The notes under the pieces: model-generated
What the model saw: the letters and a program-made list of their open reading frames with translations, nothing else
Databases searched by the model: none
What the model was told of the DNA's origin: nothing
Position numbers and translations under genes: made by a program
Part shown: positions 34,264-42,716 of the stretch, piece by piece
Layout: each line of letters begins with the position of its first letter
Position numbering within the stretch: position 1 is the stretch's first letter
Assembly (NCBI RefSeq): GCF_014472395.1
Contig: NZ_JACSZW010000007.1
Coordinates: forward strand, 248,001 to 312,000
Source of the DNA: Pedobacter sp. N36a
Lineage (GTDB): Bacteria > Bacteroidota > Bacteroidia > Sphingobacteriales > Sphingobacteriaceae
Direction: 5' to 3'
DNA: 64,000 bases

Positions 34264-34698
34264 ATGGATTTCTATCATATTTTGAAAAGTGCGCACTCAG
34301 GATGGCGTTACCTGGTTTTAATTATGTTGGTGTTGGCAATCGTTCAGGCATTGGCTGGATGGTTAGGCAAAAAACCATATACAGAAGCAAATAGAAAGAT
34401 AAATGTTTTCACATTGATCTTTGTACATACCCAAATATTATTTGGATTGGGCTTATATTTCTTGAGTCCATTGGTTCAGGCAGGCATTAGATATTGGAAA
34501 ATGGAGCATATCGGAATGATGATTTTTGCGGCTATTTTAGTGACTGTTGGTAATGCAAGATCGAAACGTATCGACGATGCAGCGAGTAAACACCGTACTA
34601 TCGCTCTTTATTTTGGCCTTGGACTGATTGTTATCGTTGCCTCTATCATTCAAATGACTCAGGTTGATTCTACAAGGACATTCTGGGGAGCATCATAA
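34264..34698 (+). CDS. Small four-helix integral membrane protein (cytochrome b-like)
   Basis: A 144-residue inner-membrane protein. It begins MDFYHILKSAHSGWRYLVLI and has about four hydrophobic helices: LVLIMLVLAIVQALAGWL, VFTLIFVHTQILFGLGLYFL, MEHIGMMIFAAILVTVG and TIALYFGLGLIVIVASI. Three membrane-proximal histidines (HSGWRY, FVHTQ, EHIGM) and one in KHRTI would allow haem binding, as in small cytochrome b-like proteins. An in-frame start at 34246 would add six residues. Widespread in Bacteroidota; function unproven. Confidence 0.7.
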   Translation: MDFYHILKSAHSGWRYLVLIMLVLAIVQALAGWLGKKPYTEANRKINVFTLIFVHTQILFGLGLYFLSPLVQAGIRYWKMEHIGMMIFAAILVTVGNARSKRIDDAASKHRTIALYFGLGLIVIVASIIQMTQVDSTRTFWGAS

Positions 34699-34713
34699 AA
34701 TTTCACAATTTAA

Positions 34714-34744
34714 TTTGGTGTTGTAAGATTTATTTATATTTTTG
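34714..34744 (+). promoter_or_regulatory. Promoter of the trp operon
   Basis: TTTG at 34714-34717, 19 nt, then TATTTTTG at 34737-34744 exactly matches the Bacteroidota consensus. Transcription would begin around 34749-34752, at or next to the ATG of the leader peptide, so the leader may be translated without a 5' UTR. Confidence 0.7.
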
Positions 34745-34750
34745 TTGCAC

Positions 34751-34828
34751 ATGATTAACAATATACATACTTGGCAATGGCGCAGTAATTCTGAAAAGAG
34801 TTTCGTCGTAGCTTCGTGTACCTTATAG
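34751..34828 (+). CDS. trpL: trp operon leader peptide
   Basis: A 25-residue ORF, MINNIHTWQWRSNSEKSFVV then ASCTL, between the trp promoter and a strong terminator. Two Trp codons (34772 and 34778) flank a Gln, the sort of Trp-rich leader whose translation senses charged tRNA-Trp. Stalling at WQW when Trp is scarce would free downstream RNA to form an antiterminator. The segment cgtcg inside ttcgtcgta (34802-34810) can pair with cgacg (34863-34867) in the terminator's 5' arm. The role is inferred from layout; coding potential is inferred from position and Trp content. Confidence 0.75.
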   Translation: MINNIHTWQWRSNSEKSFVVASCTL

Positions 34829-34857
34829 TTTATCAACCTAAACCAAACCACACTTAT

Positions 34858-34889
34858 AAACCCGACGTAACCACACGTCGGGTTTTTTT
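34858..34889 (+). terminator. trp operon attenuator terminator
   Basis: aaacccgacgt (34858-34868) pairs perfectly with acgtcgggttt (34875-34885) around loop aaccac, followed by further Ts to 34889. It lies 29 nt after the leader-peptide stop and 63 nt before trpE, so it would end transcription before the structural genes. Confidence 0.9.
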
Positions 34890-34952
34890 GTATAAAAATT
34901 TTTATGACGGCGATGAAATACAATTGCATACTGATGAAAACTAAGATTTAAG

Positions 34953-36356
34953 ATGAAGAATTATATCATTAACACCACTTACAAGAAGCGCCTTGCGGAT
35001 ACCACTACTCCGGTAAGTATTTACCTGAGGTTAAGGGATGTATATCCGAATACCATTTTATTGGAAAGTTCCGATTACCACAGTCGCGAGAATTCGGTGA
35101 GTTACGTGTGTGCCCAGCCAGTGGCCGGGATCGTATTGAAGAATGGCATCTTATCGACCTATTTCCCCGATGGAAAGAAAGTGGAAAAAGAGAACTTTGT
35201 GCTCACTGAAGAAATTGATGCTTTTAAGCAGCAATTCGAGCCTGGCGTAGTAAATGATACGCGCTATATCTCTAACGGTTTATTTGGTTATTTCACCTGG
35301 AATGCCATTCAGCATTTTGAAGACATTTCTTTCCAGGCAACTTCTCCTGAAGGAGAGGACATCCCGATGATGCAGTACCACATTTACCGGTACATCATTG
35401 CCATTGACCACTTTAAGAATGAAGTGACCCTGTTCAAAAATACTTTTAACGGGGATGAAGATGATGACCTGGAGAAAATGGAGTACCTGGTGCAGAATAA
35501 AAACTTCCCGGAATATAGTTTCAAAACTACAGGAGAGGAGCATTCTAACTTAACGGACCAGGGCTTTATGGACATCGTCGACAAAATGAAAAAACACATT
35601 TTAAGAGGTGATGTTTTTCAAATTGTACCATCAAGAGCGTTTAAACAAGGATTTTTGGGTGATGAGTTTAATGTATACCGTTGCCTGCGCTCTATCAATC
35701 CTTCTCCGTATCTTTTCTATTTCGACTATGGAAGCTTCAAGTTATTTGGTTCTTCTCCCGAAGCACAAATCACCATCAAAAATAATGTAGCCAATATCTT
35801 CCCGATTGCAGGAACCTTTAAACGTACCGGAAATGACGAAGAAGACGCTGAACTGGCCCGAAAACTGGAGCAGGATCCTAAGGAAAGCGCAGAACATGTG
35901 ATGTTGGTAGATCTGGCAAGAAATGACCTGAGCAGACATTGCAGTGGTGTAGAGGTGAAGTCATTTAAAGAAGTACAATATTATTCTCATTTGATACACC
36001 TGGTTTCTAAAGTTAGCGGGAATCTTCAAAAAGATGTTTCCTCCTTCAAAGTGGTGGCTGATACGTATCCCGCAGGAACATTGAGCGGTGCACCAAAATA
36101 TCGCGCCATGCAGCTGATTGATGAGTACGAAGGATTAGGACGTAATTTTTATGCGGGTGCCATCGGATATATGGGCTTTAATGACACCTTTAACCATGCC
36201 ATTATGATCCGTACTTTTATGAGTAAAAACAATGAATTGCACTATAGGGCAGGAGCGGGTATTGTGGCCGATTCTATCCCTGAAAATGAAATGCAGGAAG
36301 TAAATAACAAAATTGCAGCTCTTCGAAGAGCTGTAGAAATGGCCGCAGGGATATAA
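34953..36356 (+). CDS. trpE: Anthranilate synthase component I
   Basis: Makes anthranilate from chorismate using ammonia supplied by TrpG. The 467-residue protein has the TYPAGTLSGAPKYRAMQLID signature, GRNFYAGAIGYMGFN near the C-terminus, and the N-terminal LLESSD motif that forms part of the Trp feedback site, so allosteric inhibition is likely. PabB is the alternative, but the LLES motif, the Trp leader and the adjoining trpC favour TrpE. First structural gene of the operon. Confidence 0.95.
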   Translation: MKNYIINTTYKKRLADTTTPVSIYLRLRDVYPNTILLESSDYHSRENSVSYVCAQPVAGIVLKNGILSTYFPDGKKVEKENFVLTEEIDAFKQQFEPGVVNDTRYISNGLFGYFTWNAIQHFEDISFQATSPEGEDIPMMQYHIYRYIIAIDHFKNEVTLFKNTFNGDEDDDLEKMEYLVQNKNFPEYSFKTTGEEHSNLTDQGFMDIVDKMKKHILRGDVFQIVPSRAFKQGFLGDEFNVYRCLRSINPSPYLFYFDYGSFKLFGSSPEAQITIKNNVANIFPIAGTFKRTGNDEEDAELARKLEQDPKESAEHVMLVDLARNDLSRHCSGVEVKSFKEVQYYSHLIHLVSKVSGNLQKDVSSFKVVADTYPAGTLSGAPKYRAMQLIDEYEGLGRNFYAGAIGYMGFNDTFNHAIMIRTFMSKNNELHYRAGAGIVADSIPENEMQEVNNKIAALRRAVEMAAGI

Positions 36357-36375
36357 CATGACAAACGATAGAGAG

Positions 36376-36948
36376 ATGCAAAAGAAAGTATTGGTAATTG
36401 ACAATTACGATTCATTCACTTATAATTTAGTCCACCTGGTAAACGAGTTAGGAAGAGAAGTGGAAGTATGGAGAAATGATAAGTTCAAATTGTCTGATGT
36501 AGCACAATACGATAAAATTATCCTGTCGCCAGGCCCTGGTATTCCAGAAGAAGCAGGTTTGTTATTGGATGTGATTAAAGAATATGCAGCAATCAAGAGT
36601 ATATTTGGTGTCTGTTTAGGGCAGCAAGCCATTGCTCAGGCATTTGGCGGTACTTTATTGAATTTAGGTAGGCCAATGCATGGCATTGCCACCCCAATTC
36701 AGGTGCTGGATAAAGAAGAAATTCTTTTCAAAAATTGTCCAGAGGTGATCAATGTTGGCCGTTACCATTCTTGGGTAGTCAATGCGGAAGGTTTACCGGA
36801 CTGTTTAACCATAACTGCCACAGACAAAGACCGGGAGATTATGGCGCTAAGACACAAAGAATATGATGTTAGAGGCGTTCAGTTTCATCCGGAAAGTGTG
36901 CTGACAGACTTTGGTAAGGAAATGATGAAAAACTGGTTAGAAGCTTAA
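36376..36948 (+). CDS. trpG: Anthranilate synthase component II (glutamine amidotransferase)
   Basis: Class I glutamine amidotransferase of about 190 residues delivering ammonia to TrpE. VIDNYDSFTYNLVHL, the oxyanion segment LSPGPGIPEEAG, nucleophile Cys in GVCLGQQAIAQAFGG and catalytic His-x-Glu in QFHPES are all present. Such subunits can also serve PabB for folate synthesis. An upstream in-frame ATG at 36358, one base after the trpE stop, would add six residues; the ATG at 36376 directly precedes the conserved core. Coupled to trpE. Confidence 0.93.
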   Translation: MQKKVLVIDNYDSFTYNLVHLVNELGREVEVWRNDKFKLSDVAQYDKIILSPGPGIPEEAGLLLDVIKEYAAIKSIFGVCLGQQAIAQAFGGTLLNLGRPMHGIATPIQVLDKEEILFKNCPEVINVGRYHSWVVNAEGLPDCLTITATDKDREIMALRHKEYDVRGVQFHPESVLTDFGKEMMKNWLEA

Positions 36949-36951
36949 AAG

Positions 36952-37743
36952 ATGAATATTTTAGATAAAATTGTCCTTCGCAAGCGCGAAGAAGTGGCGC
37001 TGGCCAAAGAACTGGTTTCTATAAAAATGCTAGAGGCTGCATTGCATTTCAACCGCGTACCTTATTCTTTTGAAGAGTTTCTTTTGGATGAAAAGCGTTC
37101 AGGAATCATTGCCGAGTTTAAGCGACGTTCGCCTTCAAAAGGCATCATTAATGACAAAGTGACTGTAGAAGAGGTGACTACTGCTTATGCAGCAGCAGGG
37201 GCTTCGGCGCTTTCTGTACTGACGGATGTAGATTTCTTTGGCGGCCATACCAATGATTTACTGGCGGCAAGGGCGCTGAACAATATCCCAATTCTTCGAA
37301 AAGATTTCATGATCGATGAATATCAGATTCTAGAGGCCAAAGCATTGGGGGCAGATATTATTTTGCTGATTGCTGCGATTCTAACACCAGATGAGATTGA
37401 GGACTTAGCTGTGTTTGCTAAAAGCCTTGGATTAAACGTGTTACTCGAGGTTCATAATCTGGATGAGCTGCAAAGAAGCGTGATTCCTGAGTTGGATGCA
37501 ATTGGCGTGAATAACAGAAATCTAGCTGATTTCTCTGTTAATATTCAGACTTCTTTTGAATTGGTAGACGAGATTCCTGATGACTTTTTGAAAATCTCTG
37601 AAAGTGCCATCAGTGATCCGGTGACCATCAATGAATTGCGATCCGCTGGATTTGACGGTTTCCTAATCGGTGAAAACTTTATGAAAACTCAAAATCCAGG
37701 AGCATCCATGGCCGACTTTGTCAGTCAGCTGATCTCGGTATAA
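36952..37743 (+). CDS. trpC: Indole-3-glycerol phosphate synthase
   Basis: Converts CdRP to indole-3-glycerol phosphate, the fourth step of tryptophan synthesis. A 263-residue TIM barrel with IIAEFKRRSPSKG, the catalytic Lys in PILRKDFMIDEYQ, GVNNRNL and the phosphate-binding SESAI and GFLIGENFM. The start lies 3 bp after the trpG stop. trpD (anthranilate phosphoribosyltransferase), trpF, trpB and trpA are not in the window, so this operon fragment skips the intermediate step. Confidence 0.96.
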   Translation: MNILDKIVLRKREEVALAKELVSIKMLEAALHFNRVPYSFEEFLLDEKRSGIIAEFKRRSPSKGIINDKVTVEEVTTAYAAAGASALSVLTDVDFFGGHTNDLLAARALNNIPILRKDFMIDEYQILEAKALGADIILLIAAILTPDEIEDLAVFAKSLGLNVLLEVHNLDELQRSVIPELDAIGVNNRNLADFSVNIQTSFELVDEIPDDFLKISESAISDPVTINELRSAGFDGFLIGENFMKTQNPGASMADFVSQLISV

Positions 37744-37765
37744 CTTTTGTATCTTTGTATTTTAC

Positions 37766-38956
37766 ATGGGAAAGCAAAAATATTTTGATACCGCGCTTAA
37801 ACCTGAACGTGCTGTTCTTGTTGGCGTAATAAGACAAGGTGAAAAACCGGAAGAAACCAAAGAGTATTTGGATGAACTGGCATTTCTGGTAGATACTGCC
37901 GGAGGTGTGGTGACGCATATTTTTACTCAAAAAATGGAGAAGCCTGACCGGAGCACTTTTGTAGGTACAGGAAAATTAGAAGAAATAGCGGCTTATGTGA
38001 AGTCGGAAGAAATAGATTTAGTGGTGTTTGATGATGAATTGTCACCTTCACAACTGAGAAATATTGAGCGTGAACTGCAGGTAAAAGTGCTGGACAGGAG
38101 TAACCTGATCCTGGATATTTTTGCAGGCAGGGCGCAGACCGCACAGGCGAGAACGCAGGTGGAGCTGGCTCAGTTGCAATACTTATTGCCGCGATTAACC
38201 CGTTTATGGACCCACTTGGAGCGCCAAAAAGGGGGAATCGGAATGAGAGGTCCCGGTGAAACTCAGATTGAAAGTGATAGAAGGATGATTTTGGAGAAAA
38301 TCGCACTTTTAAAAGAACGTCTGAAACTCATCGACAAGCAGAATGAGACACAAAGGAAAAACCGTTCTGAACTGATCCGTGTAGCATTAGTAGGTTATAC
38401 CAACGTGGGTAAGTCTACTATCATGAACATGCTGTCGAAATCGGAAGTATTCGCGGAAAATAAATTGTTCGCTACTTTAGACACTACCGTGCGTAAAGTG
38501 GTAATCGAAAACGTGCCTTTCCTTTTGTCGGATACGGTAGGGTTTATTCGCAAACTACCTCACCATTTGATCGAATGTTTCAAATCGACCCTCGATGAGG
38601 TGCGTGAAGCAAACGTTTTGATCCATGTGGTAGACATTTCTCATCCTAATTTTGAAGATCAGATCAATGTGGTCAATGAAACCTTAAAAGACCTGGGTGC
38701 AAGAGATAAGCCGACGATCATGCTGTTCAATAAAATTGATGCGTATGTGAGTCCGGAAGTTGATCTGGAAAATGGAGAGAAGTCTACATTGACCATTGAA
38801 GAGTTTGAACACAGTTGGATGGCAGCGAACAATGCCCCTGCGATGTTTATCTCAGCCTTGCACAAAGAGAATTTAGAAGAATTTAAACAATTATTGTACG
38901 ATAAAGTAAAGACTTTACATACAGAGCGCTATCCTTACGATAAGCTGTTATATTAA
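37766..38956 (+). CDS. hflX: GTPase HflX
   Basis: A 396-residue ribosome-associated GTPase that splits stalled 70S ribosomes under stress. The N-terminal HflX domain has FVGTGKLEEIAAY, the central MRGPGETQIESDRR is a family signature, and the G domain has the P-loop GYTNVGKST, DTVGFIRKLPHHLIE and NKID. A TATCTTTG -7 box at 37750-37757 ends only 8 nt before the ATG, suggesting a leaderless or near-leaderless mRNA separate from the trp operon. Confidence 0.95.
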   Translation: MGKQKYFDTALKPERAVLVGVIRQGEKPEETKEYLDELAFLVDTAGGVVTHIFTQKMEKPDRSTFVGTGKLEEIAAYVKSEEIDLVVFDDELSPSQLRNIERELQVKVLDRSNLILDIFAGRAQTAQARTQVELAQLQYLLPRLTRLWTHLERQKGGIGMRGPGETQIESDRRMILEKIALLKERLKLIDKQNETQRKNRSELIRVALVGYTNVGKSTIMNMLSKSEVFAENKLFATLDTTVRKVVIENVPFLLSDTVGFIRKLPHHLIECFKSTLDEVREANVLIHVVDISHPNFEDQINVVNETLKDLGARDKPTIMLFNKIDAYVSPEVDLENGEKSTLTIEEFEHSWMAANNAPAMFISALHKENLEEFKQLLYDKVKTLHTERYPYDKLLY

Positions 38957-38975
38957 TATTAAGATTGGAATAATT

Positions 38976-39359
38976 ATGGAAAGTAAACGTCAGCAGAAAT
39001 TTGCCGGAGTCCTGCAAGAGGAATTAGCTAGTATATTTCAACGTGAAGGAGCAGCATATTTACCAAATACCCTGGTTACCATTACTAAAGTCCGTGTTTC
39101 TCCGGATTTAGCGGTAGCAAAGGTTTATTTAAGCTTTTTAAACACCAACAATACCACATTATCTGTGGCAGAAATAAATGCTCATTCTAGTGAGATCAGG
39201 TATAAATTAGGGGCAAGAATTCGCCACCAGGCAAGAGTTGTTCCTACCTTAACCTTCTTCCTTGACGATACCAATGAGTATGTACAGCACATGGATAAAA
39301 TTTTTGACAAGATTGCAAAAGAGCCTAGACAGCCAGATACAGAAGAAACAGCGGACTAA
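38976..39359 (+). CDS. rbfA: 30S ribosome-binding factor A
   Basis: RbfA binds the immature 30S subunit and helps mature the 16S rRNA 5' end. At 127 residues with RQQKFAGVLQEELASIF, VTITKVRVSPDLAVAKVYLSF and RIRHQARVVPTLTFFLDD, it matches the KH-like family throughout. It lies 19 bp after hflX, another ribosome-acting protein, so the two may be co-transcribed. Confidence 0.93.
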   Translation: MESKRQQKFAGVLQEELASIFQREGAAYLPNTLVTITKVRVSPDLAVAKVYLSFLNTNNTTLSVAEINAHSSEIRYKLGARIRHQARVVPTLTFFLDDTNEYVQHMDKIFDKIAKEPRQPDTEETAD

Positions 39360-39378
39360 TTTATAGCGCTAAAATAAT

Positions 39379-40086
39379 ATGCAGGAAACAGCAGTCGCAA
39401 AGCATCCATTAAATCTGGAAGGGGTAGAGATCGGAAAGGTGGTAGATTTTGATCCCTCAACGGATCAATTGCATCCTTTTAATTTCACCGTTAGCAATAC
39501 GGAGCTGAGTCCGGAAATATTGGCCGATACGGCAGTTTTTAGCAGTTGGATTACAGGTCATTTGGCGAAGGCCAATGCCCGTTATGGGATTGGTGGATAT
39601 GATGAACACCGGACGATCTATGCCCGGAGTCATCATTTTGATAGTGATGAAGAGCCTCGCAGATTACATCTTGGTGTTGACATCTGGGGCCCTGCAGGAA
39701 CAACTGTCTATAACTTTTATGATGCGGAAGTCCACAGCTTTAAATTCAATGACCACTATGGAGATTATGGGGCAACCATTATTCTTAAATACACGATCAA
39801 TAGCCAGGTGTTTCATGCTTTGTACGGACACCTGAGCTTAGCTTCATTAAGCGGCTTGGTAGTAGGGCAAAAAATAGCTAAAGGTGCTGCATTCGCAGCT
39901 TTTGGCGTCCCTGAAGAAAACGGTCAATGGCCTCCTCACCTTCATTTTCAATTGATATTTAACCTGTATACTGCTAAAGGTGATTACCCTGGCGTGTGTC
40001 AGTTTTCTCAAAAGGCGGCATTTCTCCTGAACTCTCCAGATCCTTCCGCAATATTAAAACATACTTTTAAAGCTGCATTGATTTAA
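39379..40086 (+). CDS. M23-type (LytM-like) metallopeptidase domain protein
   Basis: A 235-residue protein with an M23 peptidase domain: HLGVDIWGPAGT supplies the HxxxD zinc ligands, and PPHLHFQLIF the HxH motif. M23 enzymes cut peptide crosslinks in peptidoglycan. No signal peptide or transmembrane segment is visible before MQETAVAKHPLNLEG, so it is either exported by another route or acts in the cytosol, unlike most relatives. It follows rbfA by 19 bp and precedes a TonB-domain gene. Confidence 0.85.
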   Translation: MQETAVAKHPLNLEGVEIGKVVDFDPSTDQLHPFNFTVSNTELSPEILADTAVFSSWITGHLAKANARYGIGGYDEHRTIYARSHHFDSDEEPRRLHLGVDIWGPAGTTVYNFYDAEVHSFKFNDHYGDYGATIILKYTINSQVFHALYGHLSLASLSGLVVGQKIAKGAAFAAFGVPEENGQWPPHLHFQLIFNLYTAKGDYPGVCQFSQKAAFLLNSPDPSAILKHTFKAALI

Positions 40087-40103
40087 TTTCCGTAAGTTAG
40101 GGT

Positions 40104-40754
40104 ATGGGAAAAATTCTTCTCTTATGCTTCCTGCTGTTCGGATTTTCGGTACAGTCGCAACCTAGATTAAAAGGGGGGCTGGACAGATTTGTCATGGAAA
40201 AAAAGGTGTATCCGCCATATTCCCTGCGCAATTGTATCCAAGGTCTGGTGACCATTGAATTTAAACTCAATGACCAGGGAGAGCTGACCTATTCCGCAAT
40301 TCGTTCAGGTATGGGCACAGACCTGGACGATGAAGCACTCCGGCTGATCCGTCTGAGCAGCGGTAAATGGGAGGTTCCTAAAAGCCATGATTCTACCATA
40401 GTACTGCTTGCACCCATTAAATTTGAGCTTTCCGGATCTGGCTGCGATGGGAAAACCAAGACAGATATTAACCTGGCAATCGCTAATTATGTATCCAACG
40501 CCTCCCTCACGGCAGTGATCCAGAATTTCTATAAAAACAAGGAAACAGTAGGGTATAAACCGGAAGATGAGGCCAGGTTTGCCAGGCTAAAAGAAGAGTT
40601 GGGTTACGATGATGATTACTTTCAGGAAAGGATAAAAGATGGGAAGCGCAAGCTGAAACAAAAAGATCCTCAAGGTGCCTGCGAAGATTTTCTATTTGTC
40701 AAAAATATGGGTTCCAGGATGGCTGATGACCTCATTGCTCAGTATTGCCATTAG
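40104..40754 (+). CDS. Secreted protein with TonB-like C-terminal domain
   Basis: A 216-residue exported protein. A signal peptide (MGKILLLCFLLFGFSVQSQ) is followed by a TonB/TolA-like module: VYPPYSLRNCIQGLVTIEFK, GELTYSAIRSGMGTDLDDEA and a WEVP stretch. The remaining ~110 residues are charged and unrecognised. There is no N-terminal membrane anchor or proline-rich spacer, so it is not a classical energy transducer; in Bacteroidota such stand-alone modules are common and of unknown role. Confidence 0.8.
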   Translation: MGKILLLCFLLFGFSVQSQPRLKGGLDRFVMEKKVYPPYSLRNCIQGLVTIEFKLNDQGELTYSAIRSGMGTDLDDEALRLIRLSSGKWEVPKSHDSTIVLLAPIKFELSGSGCDGKTKTDINLAIANYVSNASLTAVIQNFYKNKETVGYKPEDEARFARLKEELGYDDDYFQERIKDGKRKLKQKDPQGACEDFLFVKNMGSRMADDLIAQYCH

Positions 40755-40775
40755 GAAAAAAAAGCTGGCAGCTTA

Positions 40776-41654
40776 TCATGGACTGATGATCGTAATAGCT
40801 GCAGGAAGGATAGTGGCTTCCACACGGTTCACTTTTCCGAGGTACTCCCCATCTACTTGAAAATGTACTTTGTGCTTCGTTTTGATACACAGGTCTTTGG
40901 TGTGGAAGAGTTCAATCTTTTCCGGATTAAATGGCAGTTCTGTAAACCTGACCTTTAAAATTTCCAGTACCGTATATTTCTTGACTAAAATGACCTCAAA
41001 GAAATCATCCGATAAATTGCCTTCAGGGTTGATTTTCACGCCTGTTCCATAGCTGGTGGCATTGGCAATCACCACCATGGCTGCCTGGGTGTTGATCTGT
41101 TTTCCTTTGATTTCTATCTCTATCTCCATTTTATGGTGGTTCCAAAGGGCTTGCCAGGCCGCTTTTGCGTAACCGATCATCCCACGACTGGGCAGACTGT
41201 CGAATCGCTTGATGATGTAGGCATTAAAGCCGATATCGGCAAGATGAATACAAAGTTCTCCATTTACTTTTATGGCGTGGATTTTCTTTGGCTGACCATT
41301 CGCAGCTACTTGTAGTGCGGCCTCAAGGTCCAATGGAATACCCAATTCTTTGGCCATTCCATTAGCAGAACCGGCAGGAATGATACCTATCGGGGTGTTT
41401 GTTCCCTGTAAGCATTCGGCAACGAGTTTTAACGTACCGTCGCCGCCTACAGCAATGACACGGTTGGCCTTTGATTGATCAATGGTTTGCTTTATTTTTT
41501 CAAGACTGCAGTTTTTAGGGAGCTCAAAAATCTGAATTTCCTGGGGCTGCTCTTTAAAATGAAGGGCTATAGCTTCGGAATAGTTAACTTCCTGGTTTCC
41601 GGAACCGGGGTTAACGATAAAAAGTAATTTTGCACTCAAATTAGCTGCTCCCAT
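40776..41654 (-). CDS. Diacylglycerol kinase family lipid kinase
   Basis: A 292-residue YegS/BmrU-type lipid kinase. FIVNPGSGNQ and the nucleotide-binding VIAVGGDGTLKLVAECL hold the GGDGT motif that defines the DAGK catalytic fold, with GIIPAGSANGMAKELGIP following. It probably phosphorylates diacylglycerol or a related lipid at the inner membrane. Convergent with the TonB-like gene; 53 bp from the divergent App1-like gene. Confidence 0.9.
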   Translation of the reverse strand: MGAANLSAKLLFIVNPGSGNQEVNYSEAIALHFKEQPQEIQIFELPKNCSLEKIKQTIDQSKANRVIAVGGDGTLKLVAECLQGTNTPIGIIPAGSANGMAKELGIPLDLEAALQVAANGQPKKIHAIKVNGELCIHLADIGFNAYIIKRFDSLPSRGMIGYAKAAWQALWNHHKMEIEIEIKGKQINTQAAMVVIANATSYGTGVKINPEGNLSDDFFEVILVKKYTVLEILKVRFTELPFNPEKIELFHTKDLCIKTKHKVHFQVDGEYLGKVNRVEATILPAAITIISP

Positions 41655-41707
41655 TGATATTGTTTAATACCACAAACAACTTCCGGCTTACTCTGTTTTA
41701 ATTAGCA

Positions 41708-42688
41708 ATGAATAAATCCTGCAATGTTAAAGTATATCATGGCTACGGACACACCCATAACCTGGTTATTTATGGCCATGTGTTTACCTTTAAAGCGAAA
41801 ACAAAACAAGTTTACAGCAACAATATCTTTGTAAATATTGCCCATCTTTTAAAACTGTTTATTGTTAAACCCGCTGCATTTACCAGGGTACAGCTTAATT
41901 TTAATGGACAGTTGCTAGAGCAAAAAACTGCTTATGATGGCTTTTTTAAGTTTGAATGGGAAGCTGTTGAGAATGCAACTGCTGGATGGCATGGTGTAAA
42001 GGTAAAGGCATTTGCAAAAGATGGAGCTGTGATTGGTGAGGCTTTAGGTAAAGTATATGTGCCACACATTACCCAATATGCGATCATTTCTGATGTGGAT
42101 GATACCGTGATGGTTTCCCATTCGGCCACCATAGGACGAAGACTGCGGGAGCTGTTTATTAAAAATCCCAGAACGCGCAAAACCTTTCCTGGCATCGCCG
42201 AATTCTACCGCCTGCTCGCTTTATCTCATACCACCGCTGATCAGCCCAATCCTTTCTTTTATGTATCCAGTACAGAGTGGAATCTTTATGATTATCTGGT
42301 AGAAACGTTTCGTTTTAACCGACTGCCAGAAGGAGCCTTTTTGCTCAATCAGCTGAAACGCTGGACTAGCTTAATTAAAACCGGTAAAACAGGGCATGAA
42401 GGTAAACTGATTCGTTTGCGGAGGATTATGGCCGTTTTTCCCAATCAAAAGTTTATCCTTTTTGGTGATAACTCGCAGAAAGACCCCTCTATTTACGCGA
42501 CAATAGCAGAGAAGTTTCCGCAAAATGTAGCCGCAGTATTCATTAGAAACGTGCGCAAAGAGAAGGAACTGGAAACGTCTGCGATATTACTGAAAATGGA
42601 AGCGATAGGGATCCACACTTGCTTGTTTAAAGACAGTCAGGAGGCATTTACGAAAGCGCAGAAAATAGGTTTGATTGAAATTCATTAA
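41708..42688 (+). CDS. App1-like phosphatase domain protein (DUF2183)
   Basis: A 326-residue protein with the DxDxT phosphatase motif AIISDVDDTVMVSHSATIGR near residue 135, the defining feature of the DUF2183/App1 family, named for yeast phosphatidate phosphatase App1. FYVSSTEWNLYDYL and FILFGDNSQKDPSIY provide further family motifs. Phosphatidate phosphatase activity is inferred from yeast. It is divergent from a lipid kinase that would make phosphatidate, a suggestive pairing. Confidence 0.85.
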   Translation: MNKSCNVKVYHGYGHTHNLVIYGHVFTFKAKTKQVYSNNIFVNIAHLLKLFIVKPAAFTRVQLNFNGQLLEQKTAYDGFFKFEWEAVENATAGWHGVKVKAFAKDGAVIGEALGKVYVPHITQYAIISDVDDTVMVSHSATIGRRLRELFIKNPRTRKTFPGIAEFYRLLALSHTTADQPNPFFYVSSTEWNLYDYLVETFRFNRLPEGAFLLNQLKRWTSLIKTGKTGHEGKLIRLRRIMAVFPNQKFILFGDNSQKDPSIYATIAEKFPQNVAAVFIRNVRKEKELETSAILLKMEAIGIHTCLFKDSQEAFTKAQKIGLIEIH

Positions 42689-42716
42689 TTATAGAATCCA
42701 GTGCATCAGGTGTTGT

